A program made the translations under genes and the position numbers. Below the pieces are notes generated by a model. That model saw only the letters and a list, made by a program, of their open reading frames with translations, searched no databases and was not told where the DNA came from. Positions 23,135 to 34,769 of a stretch of DNA of 64,000 nt are shown one piece after another. This DNA comes from Diphasiastrum complanatum (taxonomy: Eukaryota; Streptophyta; Lycopodiopsida; Lycopodiales; Lycopodiaceae). The stretch covers positions 1 to 64,000 of the forward strand of contig MU831871.1 of the NCBI GenBank assembly GCA_029204225.1. Direction: 5' to 3'. Numbering within the stretch: the first letter of the stretch is position 1; each line of letters opens with the position of its first letter.

Positions 23135-23816
23135 TGTAAAAATTACAGCAAATAAGGATCCTAAAACACTTGAAATGATGAGGGAAACAATAGATTATGA
23201 TTTCATAAGATTAGCACAAGTTGAACCATCAAAATCCATCAAAAATCTATGCTTGAACCTCACTAAATGGCCCAAATCCTTGAAGAAGGCTTCACACGTG
23301 TGAAAGTACGGCCTCCCACAGTCTGAGTACTGTACACCAGACCTACATTCAATCCTATAATCATTAGTAATCACAAGTACTCAAACAATTATGAACATAG
23401 AGAGCAATTGCACCATTATGAGAGAAAAAACATGAAATTGCTTGATTGATTTTGGTGAGATATCATCGCCTATATATACATGATCCATCACGGTTTTGGG
23501 CAGGTATGAGTAGCCCTAAACCTATCCCTAATGCTAATTTTGGTGGATCTTTCATCCCTACCAAGTTAGGGTTGGAATCTTGGAGATCCCTCAACAATGC
23601 AAAAATTACCAAAAATAGCTCCTATTTTTTCTCCCTTGTATCTAAGCATAATTTGGACTCATTCCAAAGGTTCTAACACTTAGGTCTACTTGAGAACATC
23701 CTTATGAATGGAATCCTATGCTATTTGGCACGTGTGACAAGCCACATCATGACCATCTAACTATTTACAAGTCATATGACCAAAACTAGTCAAGCTAGAA
23801 TTGTGAATTTTTAACA
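23135..23816 (-). repeat. 5' LTR of the young Copia
   Basis: 682 bp and 679/682 identical to the 3' LTR by direct comparison. Palindrome TTCACACGTGTGAA at 23291-23304, G-box CACGTG at 23729-23734. Confidence 0.96.
23471..23480 (-). promoter_or_regulatory. TATA box of the 5' LTR
   Basis: TATATATACA on the plus strand reads TGTATATATA on the element strand, within the 5' LTR and upstream of the gag-pol start. A CACGTG site lies about 250 bases further upstream. One of the three LTR differences (23468) is three bases from this box. Confidence 0.65.
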
Positions 23817-23821
23817 GTAAT
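23817..23821. other. Target-site duplication GTAAT, right copy
   Basis: Matches 17654-17658, and the interrupted Copia reading resumes here. Confidence 0.93.
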
Positions 23822-24640
23822 AAGATCCTTGCACTCGGAAAGAGATAGAGTTACCTATATAGATTGGCATACTGTTAGTTTGAGTCTAGTCAAGCCTTGA
23901 AAACCTCTGTTCTAGTCAATAAAGCACTACTATGACATCATCACTTTGGACACATGAATCATGCATATATTTTGAACATGTCTAGACAATCCATGGTCCT
24001 TGATCTCGATATCCTTCTGGTAAGGTCGATCTCCCTGTCTGTCATAGCTGCATCTTTGGAAAGCAGGCTAGGATTCCTTTTAGATCAAACCATATGCATG
24101 CAACAAAAGGTCTGTTAGATGTTGTTCATACAGATATATGTGAAACTATGCAAACTCCCTCATTGCTAGATGCAAAGTATTTCATTACCTTCAAGAAGAA
24201 CAGTTGTTTATTTTATTAAACAAAAATCAGAGGTTTTCATCAAATTCAGACAATTCAAAGAGCATGTTAAAAACCAAACTGGCAAACGAATCAAAGCAGT
24301 AAGGTCAAACAACGGAGGAGAATACATCTCCAACGAATTCAAGGATACTGCCTTAACAACGACATTGAGCAACAATACATCACCTCCTATTCACCTTAGT
24401 CAAATGGTCTTGCTGAGAGAAAGAACAAAATCTTAGTCGAATTGGCAAAGTGCATGTTATCACATGATACACTTTCAAAGTCCTTCTGGGCTGAAGCTAT
24501 TTCAACAGCAACCTATATTCAGAATAGATGTCCTACTAAAGGTCTCTCAGACAAAACTCCATTCGAAGTTTGGACAGGTACCAAACATTCTCTATCAAAC
24601 CTACGAGTTTTTGGATATACTGCTTTTGTGTAGATACCTC
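23822..24640 (+). pseudogene. Older Copia: protease-integrase region (3' half resumes)
   Basis: The text continues NKILALGKRDRVTYI, then integrase: a VVHTDI motif holding the first Asp (about 24125), broken frames, and AVRSNNGGEYISNEF near 24296-24340, where the second catalytic Asp is Asn. SKSFWAEAISTATYIQNRCP and LRVFGYTAFV follow. Several stops. Not functional. Confidence 0.85.
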
Positions 24641-25670
24641 GTGATCTCAGGAAGAAGCTCAACTTCCAGAGTATTAAGTGTGTTTTCATCAGTTACACTA
24701 CTTCTAATCAAGCCTACAAGTTGTTCGACTCCATCGAGTCAAAGTTATTCACTAGCCAAGATGTCATTTTCATCGAAGATCAGTTTCAAGACCTCAAAAG
24801 AAAGGGAAGTCCCCATGTGGCCGAGCTTTCAGATTCACCTGACTCATTGAACTTTCCAGTTCCAGAGTCGACTATTCCTATTGAAGGTCTAAGCTTCCTC
24901 TATTACTTAGAAGATCTTCAAGAACTAGCAGACCACCTAACCGGTATATCGATGAGTCTGCAGCCTACCTTGTTCACGAACCGACGTTTGTCCAAGAGGC
25001 ACTCAGTCAGCCTAATTTCGATCTCTGGAAAGAAACTATGGATAAAGAGTATTCATCTTTTATCAGGAACCAGATGTGGACAATTGTTGAACTACTTGCC
25101 AGCAGAAACTTAGTTGATTGCAAATGGATTTTCAAAGTCAAGTACAACGTAGATGGAAGCATCAACAGAAGAAAGATATGACTTGCTGCCAGAGGATTTT
25201 ATCAAGTATACAACGTTCATTATACTAAAACTTTTAGTCCAATAGTCAAGCATTTTTCTATTCGACTTTTGCTATCATTTGTCGCTACAGCAGATTCAAT
25301 AATACATCAAATGGACATACAGACATCATATCTCAATGGAGTTATCAAAGAAGACATTTACATGGTGCAGCCCAAAGGTTATATAATTGAAGGTAAACAC
25401 AATCATGTGTATAAACTCCATAAGGGCTTGAAGCAATCTACTCTAGCATGGTTTCAAAGGATCAATACTTTTCTCATTGATCACGGCTACACACCTAGCT
25501 CTTCAGATTCAAGCATTTACTTCAAAATAGTGCAGCAGTCTTTTATCATTATCACTTTGTACGTGGATAATACATTGCTTCTCAACAATAGTACCGATCT
25601 GATAAAAGACAATGCTATCTTCCGAATTCGACATGACCAATCTGGGCGAAGCTCATTTTTGCCCTAGTAT
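24641..25670 (+). pseudogene. Older Copia: linker and reverse transcriptase
   Basis: Broken frames hold VDCKWIFKVKYNVDGS, HQMDIQTSYLNGVIKEDIYM, KLHKGLKQSTLAWFQ and a degenerate active site LYVDNTLLLNN, in which the second Asp of YVDD is Asn. A stop interrupts the fingers region near 25181. Confidence 0.85.
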
Positions 25671-25782
25671 ACAAATCCACAGAAATAGAAAACAGAAGTT
25701 GGTCTACATTACACAATAGAGGTACATCTACAACATTTTAGTTAGATATAATCTGATCAATTGCAAGTTAGCTCTCTCTCCA

Positions 25783-26500
25783 ATGGAACTAGGACTTAAA
25801 TTGTCAAAGGACCAGTGTCCCCGACCAATTCATGAGAAGCAACAGATGCGTGAGTATCCTTACCATTCTATTATAGGATCTCTTATGTACACCATGATCT
25901 GTACCAGGCCAGACATAGCTTTTGTAGTTAGCTCTCTCAGTCAGTTTATGACTAATGCCGGTGTAACACATTGGAAGGCTCTTATCAGAGTCATGAGATA
26001 TCTTTGAGCTACTATGGATTTTTGCATTTGTTATGGAATAGTCGGCAATGACAAACTCAATCTTCTCAGTGGTTACACAAATGCAAGTTGGGTTGGAGAT
26101 GTAGACACTCATAAATCTACTTTCGGATTTACATTCTTCCTCAACAACGGTCCAATTTCCTGGAATAGTGACAAGCAATCCTCGATAGCTCTATCTTTCA
26201 CTGAATCAGAGTATATTGCAGCCTCTCAAGCTACAAAGAAAGCAATTTGGTTGAGGAATTTACTCTCAGATATCGGTCTGAATCAACATGCTCTAAGACA
26301 TTATTTTGTGATAATCAAAGTGCCGTCGCTTTATCAGCCAACCCTAGATTTCATTCAAGGAGTAAGCACATTGAACTGAAGTATCATTTCATCAGAAGCA
26401 AAGTTCTCAACGAAGAGGTCAGATTGCAGTATTATAGAATGCAAGATATGACAGCAGATATTTTTACCAAAGCATTGTCACCTGTCAAAAATCTCATGGA
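25783..26500 (+). pseudogene. Older Copia: RNase H region
   Basis: HSIIGSLMYTMICTRPDIAF, HWKALIRVMRYL, stop, then SGYTNASWVGDVDTHKSTFG (first Asp replaced by Asn), QSSIALSFTESEYIAASQAT, and DNQSAVALSANPRFHS in another frame, ending DIFTKALSP. This is the end of the interrupted plus-strand Copia. Confidence 0.85.
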
Positions 26501-27035
26501 AAATGCAGTGTCGTCTTTCTTGCATTTTTCGCATTTTTCATCTATCAGGATTAGCGAACAAATATGCAAAGTCACATTCTTCGTTTACAAAATTACAGAA
26601 TACATGTCCGCTTGCATGCGAAGACAATTCTGTCTAGGATCTGTAGATTCAACTGTCCGCTAGTAAAGCAAGACGATTACTCGTGAGAGGACTGTAATCT
26701 TCCCATGCCGACGCACTGCGTGGATTTGCATGCAATGCTTAAAGAATTAGAGAAAGATCAATATAGATCATTTTCTTGTCGTGTTTAATCTCGAATGCAA
26801 ATGTGTCTGCTGTTATTCATTTGTCTGAGTTCTCTTGTTCATTTTAATTCTGCACCTTGGTTGAAACTATGTTGAATGTTGCATTAATTTCATAAACGTA
26901 GATCAGTAGTGCCTGACTACATTCTGGAGGACTGTAGGAGTGATTCAGTCGACGGTGTCCAACAATCGCATCTGAACTCCATCCGAATCACATAGAGCTG
27001 TTGACATATTGAGACAAAATAACCAACTTAATTGT
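26501..27035. other. Probable 3' end of the older Copia, no gene seen
   Basis: T-rich spacer following RNase H. It may contain the element's 3' LTR, but there is no second copy in the window. The CACTA fragment starts at 27040 on the other strand. Confidence 0.4.
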
Positions 27036-27039
27036 GAGT

Positions 27040-27734
27040 CTAATGTTCAAATTGAAAGAAACTTTGTACCACAAAATCTCTTTGTCTCAGTGGTCTTGAT
27101 ATATCGCTCACTTGAACTCCTTGCCATAGAACCTTTAGCTCATCTATCAAGGGAACCATATACACGTCCAAATTTTTTGCCTTGTATTTTTCCAAGATAA
27201 GAAGGGCAGGTATTAGTTGCCCGTCTTTGATACTTAGCCAAGGGGAGATGTTGTAATTTACAAGGACAACCGGCCAAGTGGACCATGATGTGGAGTACAA
27301 ACCAAATGGATTCACACCATCCATCGCCAACCCCAAATGCAAATGACGAGGCTCATCCCTAAACTCATGCCAAGTAGCATCCACGTGCTTCCATGCTGGA
27401 CAATTGGGAGGGATCCTCATAGTATCGTCCAATGAACGATTGTTTGAATGCCATGTCATTAGCTCCATGATGGATTTACAGTTAAACATGTGGCGTATCC
27501 TAGGTATGATGGGAAAATGTCTTACCACCTTGGTGGGTATGGTCGCTCCTTGTAAATTTTGCCTATAGTGGTGTTCCCCACAGTATGAAAACATGCTTGC
27601 CTCCTCAAAATCATCTTGATATAAGATGCAATCATTTGGACATGCATAAATACTCTTGTAATCCATGCCGACCGCGGATAGCATTTTCTTGGCTTCTTGT
27701 CAAGACGCGCTATGGTATTATTTGGAGGCAACAT
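27040..27734 (-). pseudogene. CACTA (En/Spm) TNP2-type transposase, second exon
   Basis: Strong family text on the minus strand: DYKSIYACPNDCILYQDDFE, VVRHFPIIPRIRHMF, MTWHSNNRSLDDTMRIP, CPAWKHVDATW, LGLAMDGVNPFG with its conserved Asp, STWPVVLVNYNISPWLSIK and DVYMVPLIDELKVLW. TNP2-type proteins excise CACTA elements by recognising their terminal repeats. A frameshift near 27690 separates LPPNNTIAR from the AKKMLSAVGMDYKS text. The C-terminus is cut after IDELKVLWQGVQV. No terminal CACTA repeats are found, so this is a fragment. Confidence 0.9.
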
Positions 27735-27857
27735 TTTTTCTGAGCACTACAACAAAATATATATTATGTAATTAGTTATATATAGTTTCTCACAACGCAT
27801 GAAAAAATAAAATGAGATGAGATCAGTTTGTCTATAACACACAAAAATCTCGCAAGC
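27735..27857 (-). other. Probable intron of the CACTA transposase
   Basis: On the minus strand the upstream exon ends at GG|GTAAGC and the downstream exon begins after TTGTAGTGCTCAG, giving normal GT and AG borders. Joining keeps the family reading VMELFG to MLPPNN. Confidence 0.7.
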
Positions 27858-28000
27858 TTACCCAAACAACTCCATGACGCTCGCATCCGACCACCCGTAC
27901 TTAGTTTGCAAGTTCAAAAGTAACAAACAAGCTTGCAACTTTGACATTTTTGCACCCCTGTATAAAGGAGTGAATGGCAAGCCACGCATCATCTCTTCTT
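27858..28000 (-). pseudogene. CACTA TNP2-type transposase, upstream exon part
   Basis: The minus-strand text FTPLYRGAKMSKLQACLLLL followed by NLQTKYGWSDASVMELFG matches the stretch that precedes the ACPNDC block in TNP2 proteins. Upstream of about 28000 the family text stops, where LTR-like DNA intervenes. Confidence 0.8.
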
Positions 28001-28079
28001 TCCTTGTCAATGTTGTGCAAAAAGTACAAAAAGGACCAAGAGTGGATCGTAATCTGATCCTCAAGAGGGATTGGTTGTC

Positions 28080-28675
28080 AAATTCCTTGACCTATCAATC
28101 TACTTGAGATTAAGATCAATTCTAGATACAAAATCCTAACAAGAACAATCATTAATTGAAGGTAGGTGTACTTTCTGGTTTCACACATGTGAAACACTGT
28201 CTGAGTACGGACTCCAACCTAAAAATCAAGTACACATTGATAGAACCTCAAAACAATCAAAACAAATGTAGACAAATGGAGAGAATCACTCAAAATTGCT
28301 TCCAAAACCAAGATTGGTGTTTGACGATGATTATGGCCAAATGTGGCTCTATATATACAATAAGTGGGAGCTCGTGGTACTAATCATCCCTCTGATCCCA
28401 CATGTGTGAAGGTGCGTTGTCTTCTAGAAGTCAAAATTCGCCTACTTCAGCTTATTCCACACGTGTGAGCTGTCCTCTACACATGGGATATGACACCTAA
28501 CCAAAGGATGTGGCTCACGCAATCAATAGATTGATGCCATGTGTCATATGTCTAGAAAACTAGTTTTGGCCATTTTAGCCACTAGAACTTGAATTAAATC
28601 GAATGTACAACATATATAATTATGGTACATGACAAGTACACTAGTTTCACACGTGGGAACAGGCTCCACACATGT
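28080..28675 (-). repeat. LTR-like insertion in the CACTA gene
   Basis: Carries the palindrome-rich signature of the Copia LTRs elsewhere in the window: CACATGTG or CACGTGTG words near 28183, 28400, 28457, 28650 and 28672, the GAGTACGGACTCCAACCT word, and a TATATATA near 28350. Terminal boundaries and target duplication are not resolved. It is probably a diverged solo LTR. Confidence 0.5.
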
Positions 28676-28679
28676 GTGT

Positions 28680-28865
28680 TTATCTATATATAGGATTTTT
28701 GGCCTTTACCAAGCTTATTTTTGCATTTTTCACAAATGTGGCCTCGGGTGGGTTCGTGAAGAATGCATCCATCATGTCATCCGTGTCCCCCTTGTGATCA
28801 TGCACTGTGAATGGCACATCCTCGTGTATTGTGTCTCCTTGGGACATATCTTTGTGCAAGTCCAT
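28680..28865 (-). pseudogene. CACTA transposase, N-terminal fragment beyond the insertion
   Basis: The minus-strand text DDMMDAFFTNPPEATFVKNA then KISLVKAKNPIYR resembles the acidic segment that normally precedes the PLY..C..FSKL block of TNP2 proteins. That block resumes at about 27960 on the other side of the insertion. The assignment rests on this continuity. Confidence 0.55.
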
Positions 28866-29332
28866 GAGTGGTGTATGGGAGGAAAATGGTGGCTCTCATG
28901 CGCTTGCACGTCTAAATCTTGCGGATTGCATGGCAACATCTGGTTGAATTCTCGGATAGTCATGTGAGTGTGAGGCATCATCTTACACAATACAAGTGCA
29001 ACAACAGTCAAGAACAACGAAATATTCTCTCCAATCATGCAGACATCCAAACACATACATGATCAGGGTGCATGCAATCATGTTTTTTAGCAATACAAGG
29101 TGCTTTGCAAATCAAAACTCACCAAAGAACCGACTTTGGGCCACACAAATAATGACTCTCTCTCAATCTGTCCATACATGTGAATGTGTGATATAGTAAT
29201 ACGTCGCTCTCTTACATCGTGTACATGGACATATAATTTTCTCATATAGCCAGGCCTCTGATCCAATATGTGATGGTCCTGCCTCATCATCTGAAGAAGA
29301 AAAACGGGAACTTGCCATTTGCATTGGTGCAT
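28866..29332 (-). other. Minus-strand ORFs without recognised motifs
   Basis: Overlapping short frames (28772-29056, 29087-29332), His-rich, lying upstream of the CACTA fragment in its direction. They could be its 5' region. No domain is recognised. Confidence 0.25.
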
Positions 29333-29553
29333 CTTGATGGTTGACTATGGATGGAACACAAAATTAGAGATGATCAACAATACATAAAACAAACTAATTG
29401 AATACATAGAGACAAATACAAGACATGTTTATAGTTACTAATTTTGAGTCTAGTGCAGCTAGTCTCTTGAATTTTCTTTTACAAGATAAATTAAACCAAA
29501 TTTTTTGACAAACAACCTATCTCAACCTAGCTTAGTTGTGCACTTACTCGGAT

Positions 29554-30356
29554 TGTTAGAACTTTGTCATAAATATGATGGTGATCTATGGTGCCGGCGG
29601 TTCCATGCATCTCGATGACGTATAAATTCAAGATAGTTCTAATTAAATCCCTACTCATTGTTTGTGACAAGGCCAACTGCAATCTTGTGATCCATGCTCA
29701 TTGTTTGTCACAAGGCCAACTAATCTTGTGAAGAGCGAGGCTAGTCATGTAATGATGCACATTGGCAAGGATCAAATTTTGCCTAGATATCCAATCCATG
29801 CCTATGTTCATCATTACATGGCTAGCCTTGCTCTTCAGTTCTCCTAAACTAATGAAAACTGAGATTTGCATAATATTCTACTTCTGAATCCAATTTTGTA
29901 TAATCAAAATAATATGTCATTGAGGGGTTCAAGGTTAAGGTGTTTTTGATCAAAACGTCTACAAATCCAAATTTTTAGAGATTCCTTCTACACTAAGGTC
30001 ACTTGTTATCATCTAGTCACCATATGTCAATGGCAAAGTATGTCATGATATCTCAGAATAGGAAAATAGTATATGGTTAGAAGTTATTCATAAATATGAT
30101 GGTGATCTATGGCAGTTCCAGGCATCTCGATGTATAAATTCAAGATAGGTCTAAATCCCTCATTGTTTGTGACAAGGCCAACTGTAATATTGTCATGATA
30201 TCCATGCCTATGTGTTTCATTACATGGCTAGCCTCTTCAGGACTCCTAAACTAATGAAAACAATAGGGATCTACATAATCTGCTTGATCAAAATCTAATT
30301 TTGTACAATCAATTGCAAAAGAGTACGTCATTGAGGAGTTCAAGGTGTTTTTGATC
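29554..30356. repeat. Diverged direct duplication (29554-29952 and 30075-30356)
   Basis: The same order of words occurs twice: CATAAATATGATGGTGATCT, CATTGTTTGTGACAAGGCCA, TTACATGGCTAGCCT, CTCCTAAACTAATGAAAAC, and GTGTTTTTGATC at the end. The first unit is longer because it contains an extra inner repeat of the 'ACAAGGCCAACT...AATCTTGTGA' text near 29670-29735. There is no coding potential. Confidence 0.8.
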
Positions 30357-30950
30357 AATTATTTTTTGCTTTTGGATCTTTGTATGTAGGCCTTTATTAC
30401 AATCAAAGTTCTCTCTAGTTCCATTACTTTACTATGCCGGTTTTCCCGAGTATTGAAAATAGGGACATACGTAAATGGATCCCTTGGAAAATTACTATTT
30501 TACAAAATCACTACTTTTGAAAAAAGACAAATTTCAGAATTTTGAGTAGTTGGACACCCAAGAATAGTAGTTGGATGCCAATTACGTCGATGTTTGGATA
30601 CATATGACATTCTTTAACTAGATGAGTATAATCTAGCAAATAAAAAATATTGTCGTTCAATGCATTATTCTTTGACAAGGCATGGGAATATAACAACCGA
30701 CAAGCTTTGATAATTGTGTGATTTTAGAATTCAACAATTTTGAGTTGATTTTACCATTTAGTGAAGCCTTGGAATACACCTTAGAATAGACCATGGAATA
30801 CTGAATTTAATTTAGTTAGGACCTTGGAAAAACCTTGGAAAATTGAAGCTAATTTGAGGGGTATATCGAGGCTCAGACAAATTCTTGCAAATTTTGGAAT
30901 TGTTGACCACTACCATGACATTTTCGAAAAAGGAAGAGGAGTGGGTGATG
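30357..30950. other. No gene seen
   Basis: AT-rich spacer with short repeated words such as ACCTTGGAAAA near 30820-30840. No gene or element end is recognised. Confidence 0.4.
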
Positions 30951-30959
30951 GTATCAAGG

Positions 30960-31180
30960 GACGCATCTGCCAACTTTGTCCTCTCCCTTGTTTGTTGATC
31001 CTTCCTCACTCTCTTTATCCTCCTCACTCTCCTTATCCTCCTCACATTTGAATGCTCATCTTGCTCTTGCTTCTGTTGCTCTTGCTCTTGCTCTTTGCTT
31101 CATCCTTTTGCTCCTCTTGCACTTTGCTTCTTCCTCTTGCTCTTCCTCTTTACTTATTCCTTTCAAAATCAAAAGTGAGG
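30960..31180 (+). repeat. Pyrimidine-rich CTT/CTC tract
   Basis: About 200 bases dominated by CTC, CTT and CTTGCT words. The Ser/Leu-rich and Arg/Glu-rich frames across it are by-products of composition. Confidence 0.75.
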
Positions 31181-31339
31181 GAAGATGGAAGATGAAGATT
31201 TTTTTTATTATTGGATGTAAGGTAATATCTTTTTCTATCTCTTTTTTCTCACCCATTGTAGTTTGGTTTTATTGACTTCACGTTTTCTAAAAAGGTTTAT
31301 TTTTAGACAAAGGAGACGGTGGATCCACAAACATTTTGG

Positions 31340-33240
31340 AAGGTAATAGGCAGGTCGGAAAGGCCGTTGGAATAGGCGGATCTGCATGATTTGATATTTC
31401 GATGGGCATTCTCATGTCTTATTTTCTATTAGGGTGTTGTAGTTCTAGGTGAGGGTGCTGGATGAGGGTTTTGTAGATCCAGATTTGCAGATGGTCGGAA
31501 TGCCCATCAGAATATGCGGATCTGTGGAGTAAAACAACACCTATTCTAATGGGTATTTTGATGTCAGATCCTCTATTCATTAGTTGTATATCTAGTTTTT
31601 TGGTACAGATACAGATTTGCATATGGATCTTTGTCGTTCTTTGTGTAAACTTAGTTTTTGCTTTGTGTGGATTTGGTTTTTTCAGATTTGTTTTGCAAAC
31701 TTTAGATTCTTACAAGAATATTTTTTGTGTTAATATACTTAATAAACTTCAACACTGGTTTTTGTTTTGTAGGTTTCAATGTTGATTTCTGGGCCGATCA
31801 GCATCAGAGTAGTTGAGATGCACAATCAGTAGCGGATCCCAGGTACTATGTTGTTTTGGAAGTTGGAATGGAGGTCAAAATACATGATGCTGTTTTGAAC
31901 AATATACCAATGTCTACTCCCGACCTCTGTTCTGACCTCCCCTTAGATTGTATTTAAACTTTCAAATGATAGATTTGTAAAGCTTAGGTGTTTTTTCAGC
32001 AGCATCTTCAATTATGATGAGTAATTCTACTTTTTCCCCATAAGGCAATAGTTGTATGAGTTTTTGTTATGGTTTTGTTTTGTAGGTCTACATGCCGATT
32101 TTTTGGCTCAAACACCATCCAAGCAGCCGACTAACACAATTAGTAGCAAATCGAGGTACTTGTACAACTTTGTAGCAGCTTATCTCCTATTTTTTTTGTT
32201 GTAGATCCACATTTTGTGGTGTAGGACTACATTCAATTTTATTTACATTAGGATTTATGAAAATAGATCTACACATTTTAGAAACAAATCTCTACTTTTA
32301 TTGATAAATCTGTTGATAATGGATAGATCTATTAGTTGGGGTGGAAATCAGTGGAGGTTGGAATAGACCTCGGAATATTTGGTTTGGTTAAGGCAATATA
32401 CCATCAATTATTCTGAGGTGCATTTCGACCTCTGCTCATAAATTTTACATTTCAGAAACAGATCGTTAATAAACATTAGCAAGTTGTGCCTGAACAATGC
32501 TATATTATTACCACCTTAGTTGATATATCAAGATTAGCAAAATTACCACCCCAATTGATACATCAAAATTTACAAATGTGACTCAGCAATGTAACATTTT
32601 TTAGAATCTTTCACCACATTGAAGTCCTCCCTTCTTAATTATGTTTGTCCTTGATTCGAGGGACTTCTTAGAAAATGTCTTTATGAACCTGCTGGCGAAC
32701 TCCATAGTTGGCCTAAGAAAACAATTGATTCCCACTCTCAACAATTGGCATAGTCTAATGCTTTAATCTTTGACCCTTATGGCACTTCAAGTATAGTTTG
32801 GCCAATAAATAGTGAGCGATAGGATGAGTGCCAAAAATGGTTCTTCACCACAAAAAATGATTTACTCTCGTCCAATGTCAAGAATCTTAAATTTTTTTAA
32901 CTTGTCCAAATCACAAAAAAATGGACACACAAATAGTGAGTTAATATCTAACCACCCCTAATATAGTGAAATCCATTGGAGTAACTTGCATTAAAATTTG
33001 AGGTCTTGATTTCCATATGCAATCACCCCTAATAGACTCACTCGGGTCCAAGATTCTTTTTGCAAGAGTTGGAATGGATCTTATTTAATTTAAAATCAAA
33101 CTATTTCAAATCATGAGAACTTGAGTAAAGGTAACAATATTATCTACCGACAAGGGTCGGAACAGAACTCTGAGGTCTGTTCCGACCCCTATTGGTAGAT
33201 AACCTATTCTGAGGTCTGTACCGAGGATGAATATTAGCAT
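31340..33240. repeat. Cluster of short repeats with a GGTCGGAA / TTCCGACC core
   Basis: The core or close variants recur in both orientations: about 31353 (AGGTCGGAAAGGCC), 31494 (GGTCGGAATGCCC), 31919 (CCCGACCTCTGTTCTGACCTC), 32355 (GGTTGGAATAGACCTCGGAA), 32425 (TTTCGACCTCTGC) and 33155-33190. GCGGATCTG follows the core in the first two. Scattered, inverted short repeats are typical of subterminal regions of CACTA-type elements, but no terminal CACTA ends are found. No gene is seen in the block. Confidence 0.55.
33140..33203. repeat. Strong hairpin within the GGTCGGAA cluster
   Basis: Two 27-base arms, TTATCTACC...GGAACAGA and its near reverse complement, with three mismatches and a loop of about ten bases. 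The arms carry the GGTCGGAACAGA core in opposite orientation. Confidence 0.85.
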
Positions 33241-33417
33241 TTTATATATTTTTTGAAATTGCAGTTTTCAGGTGATTTGCTACTTAATTAAATGGCTGCC
33301 TAATCATTCTACTCCTTTACTTCAAAATGTGCCACACCATTGCAAATTTTTTTTAATCTCAAATAACATTGAAGCCTCACTTATTTTGATTGTACCAGAC
33401 CGAGAGTTTCTATTTTT

Positions 33418-33999
<582 letters not shown>

Positions 34000-34752
34000 T
34001 GTTAGATCTTGATCTAGATGCTTTACACTATGATTTAAGCAAGTGCAATGGATCAAATGATTAAAAACTTGGATGAGTGGCCTCACACATGTGGAGGACA
34101 GTACCTGTACAGCCTGTGTACAGAGAGTAAAGTACTCAAGCTTAGAAATGCATTTCAATCACAAAAGCACAAGACAAATTTGAAAAATACAAGCAAGACT
34201 AGAAATTGCCAATGTCACTAACTTCTCATTGAATTGGTTGATCTCTTTATAGATCAAGTACATCCATGACTGTGTACTGTCCAACAACCCTTCACACGTG
34301 TGAGGAGTGCCTTGTCATCTAGATCCACCAATAGGAGTCAAATATGATCCTTATCCAAAGTTGACTTTTCACTCTAGCTAGAAACCAACAACTAGTCTCG
34401 ACAAAAAGAGGGATATTCTCTAAAATAGGATCTGATGGAATTTTTCTATCTTATCACCTACAAGCTTATCCACAGGTGTGAATGTCAACTTGACATGTGT
34501 GAGTAATAACTCATTCACATGGAAGTGAAATCTATTTACATAAAGTTTGACCAAAATGACCAATTTGAAGATTCTACTCAAAGGTCAATTTCACACTTGT
34601 GTAGGTCTAGCTAAAATCAATCTAACTTCATAAAAGTGAGTTATGTACATTCTTTCACACGTGGGAATAGACTCCACACATGTGAGATCCTCTCAAGATC
34701 AATTATCTTAAGATCTACAAAGTACATCAAGTTGAAAGTGAGATTTTTTACA
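34000..34752 (-). repeat. Copia LTR, probably a 3' LTR left by a deleted element
   Basis: Begins TGTTAGATCTTG and ends ATTTTTTACA on the plus strand. It is followed at 34753 by CTCCTCCTCACTT, the same polypurine block (minus strand) that adjoins the young Copia's 3' LTR. It contains at least six CACATGTG/CACGTG-type palindromes (about 34087, 34299, 34473, 34494, 34655, 34676). Beyond the polypurine block only some 50 bases look element-derived, so the internal region is lost. Confidence 0.75.
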
Positions 34753-34769
34753 CTCCTCCTCACTTCTAA

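Larger units (their letters stand above)
17659..23816 (-). mobile_element. Complete young Ty1/Copia retrotransposon, 6158 bp
   Basis: All structural parts are present on the minus strand: 5' LTR 23135-23816, primer-binding site 23122-23134, leader, one uninterrupted gag-pol frame 22323-18355, polypurine tract 18341-18354, 3' LTR 17659-18340, and flanking GTAAT duplications. The two LTRs are both 682 bp and differ at three positions only (17992/23468, 18025/23501, 18057/23533). It lies antisense inside an older Copia. Nothing visible prevents it from being autonomous. Confidence 0.96.

Noticed and set aside
27745-27758. CACTACAACAAAA resembling a CACTA transposon end
   Set aside because: On the minus strand it is the 3' border of the transposase intron (TTTTGTTGTAGTGCTCAG), lying in the middle of the gene, with no partner terminus or duplication.
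30812-31256. Arg-rich minus-strand and Ser/Leu-rich plus-strand ORFs
   Set aside because: They follow from the CTT/CTC-rich tract and carry no domain.
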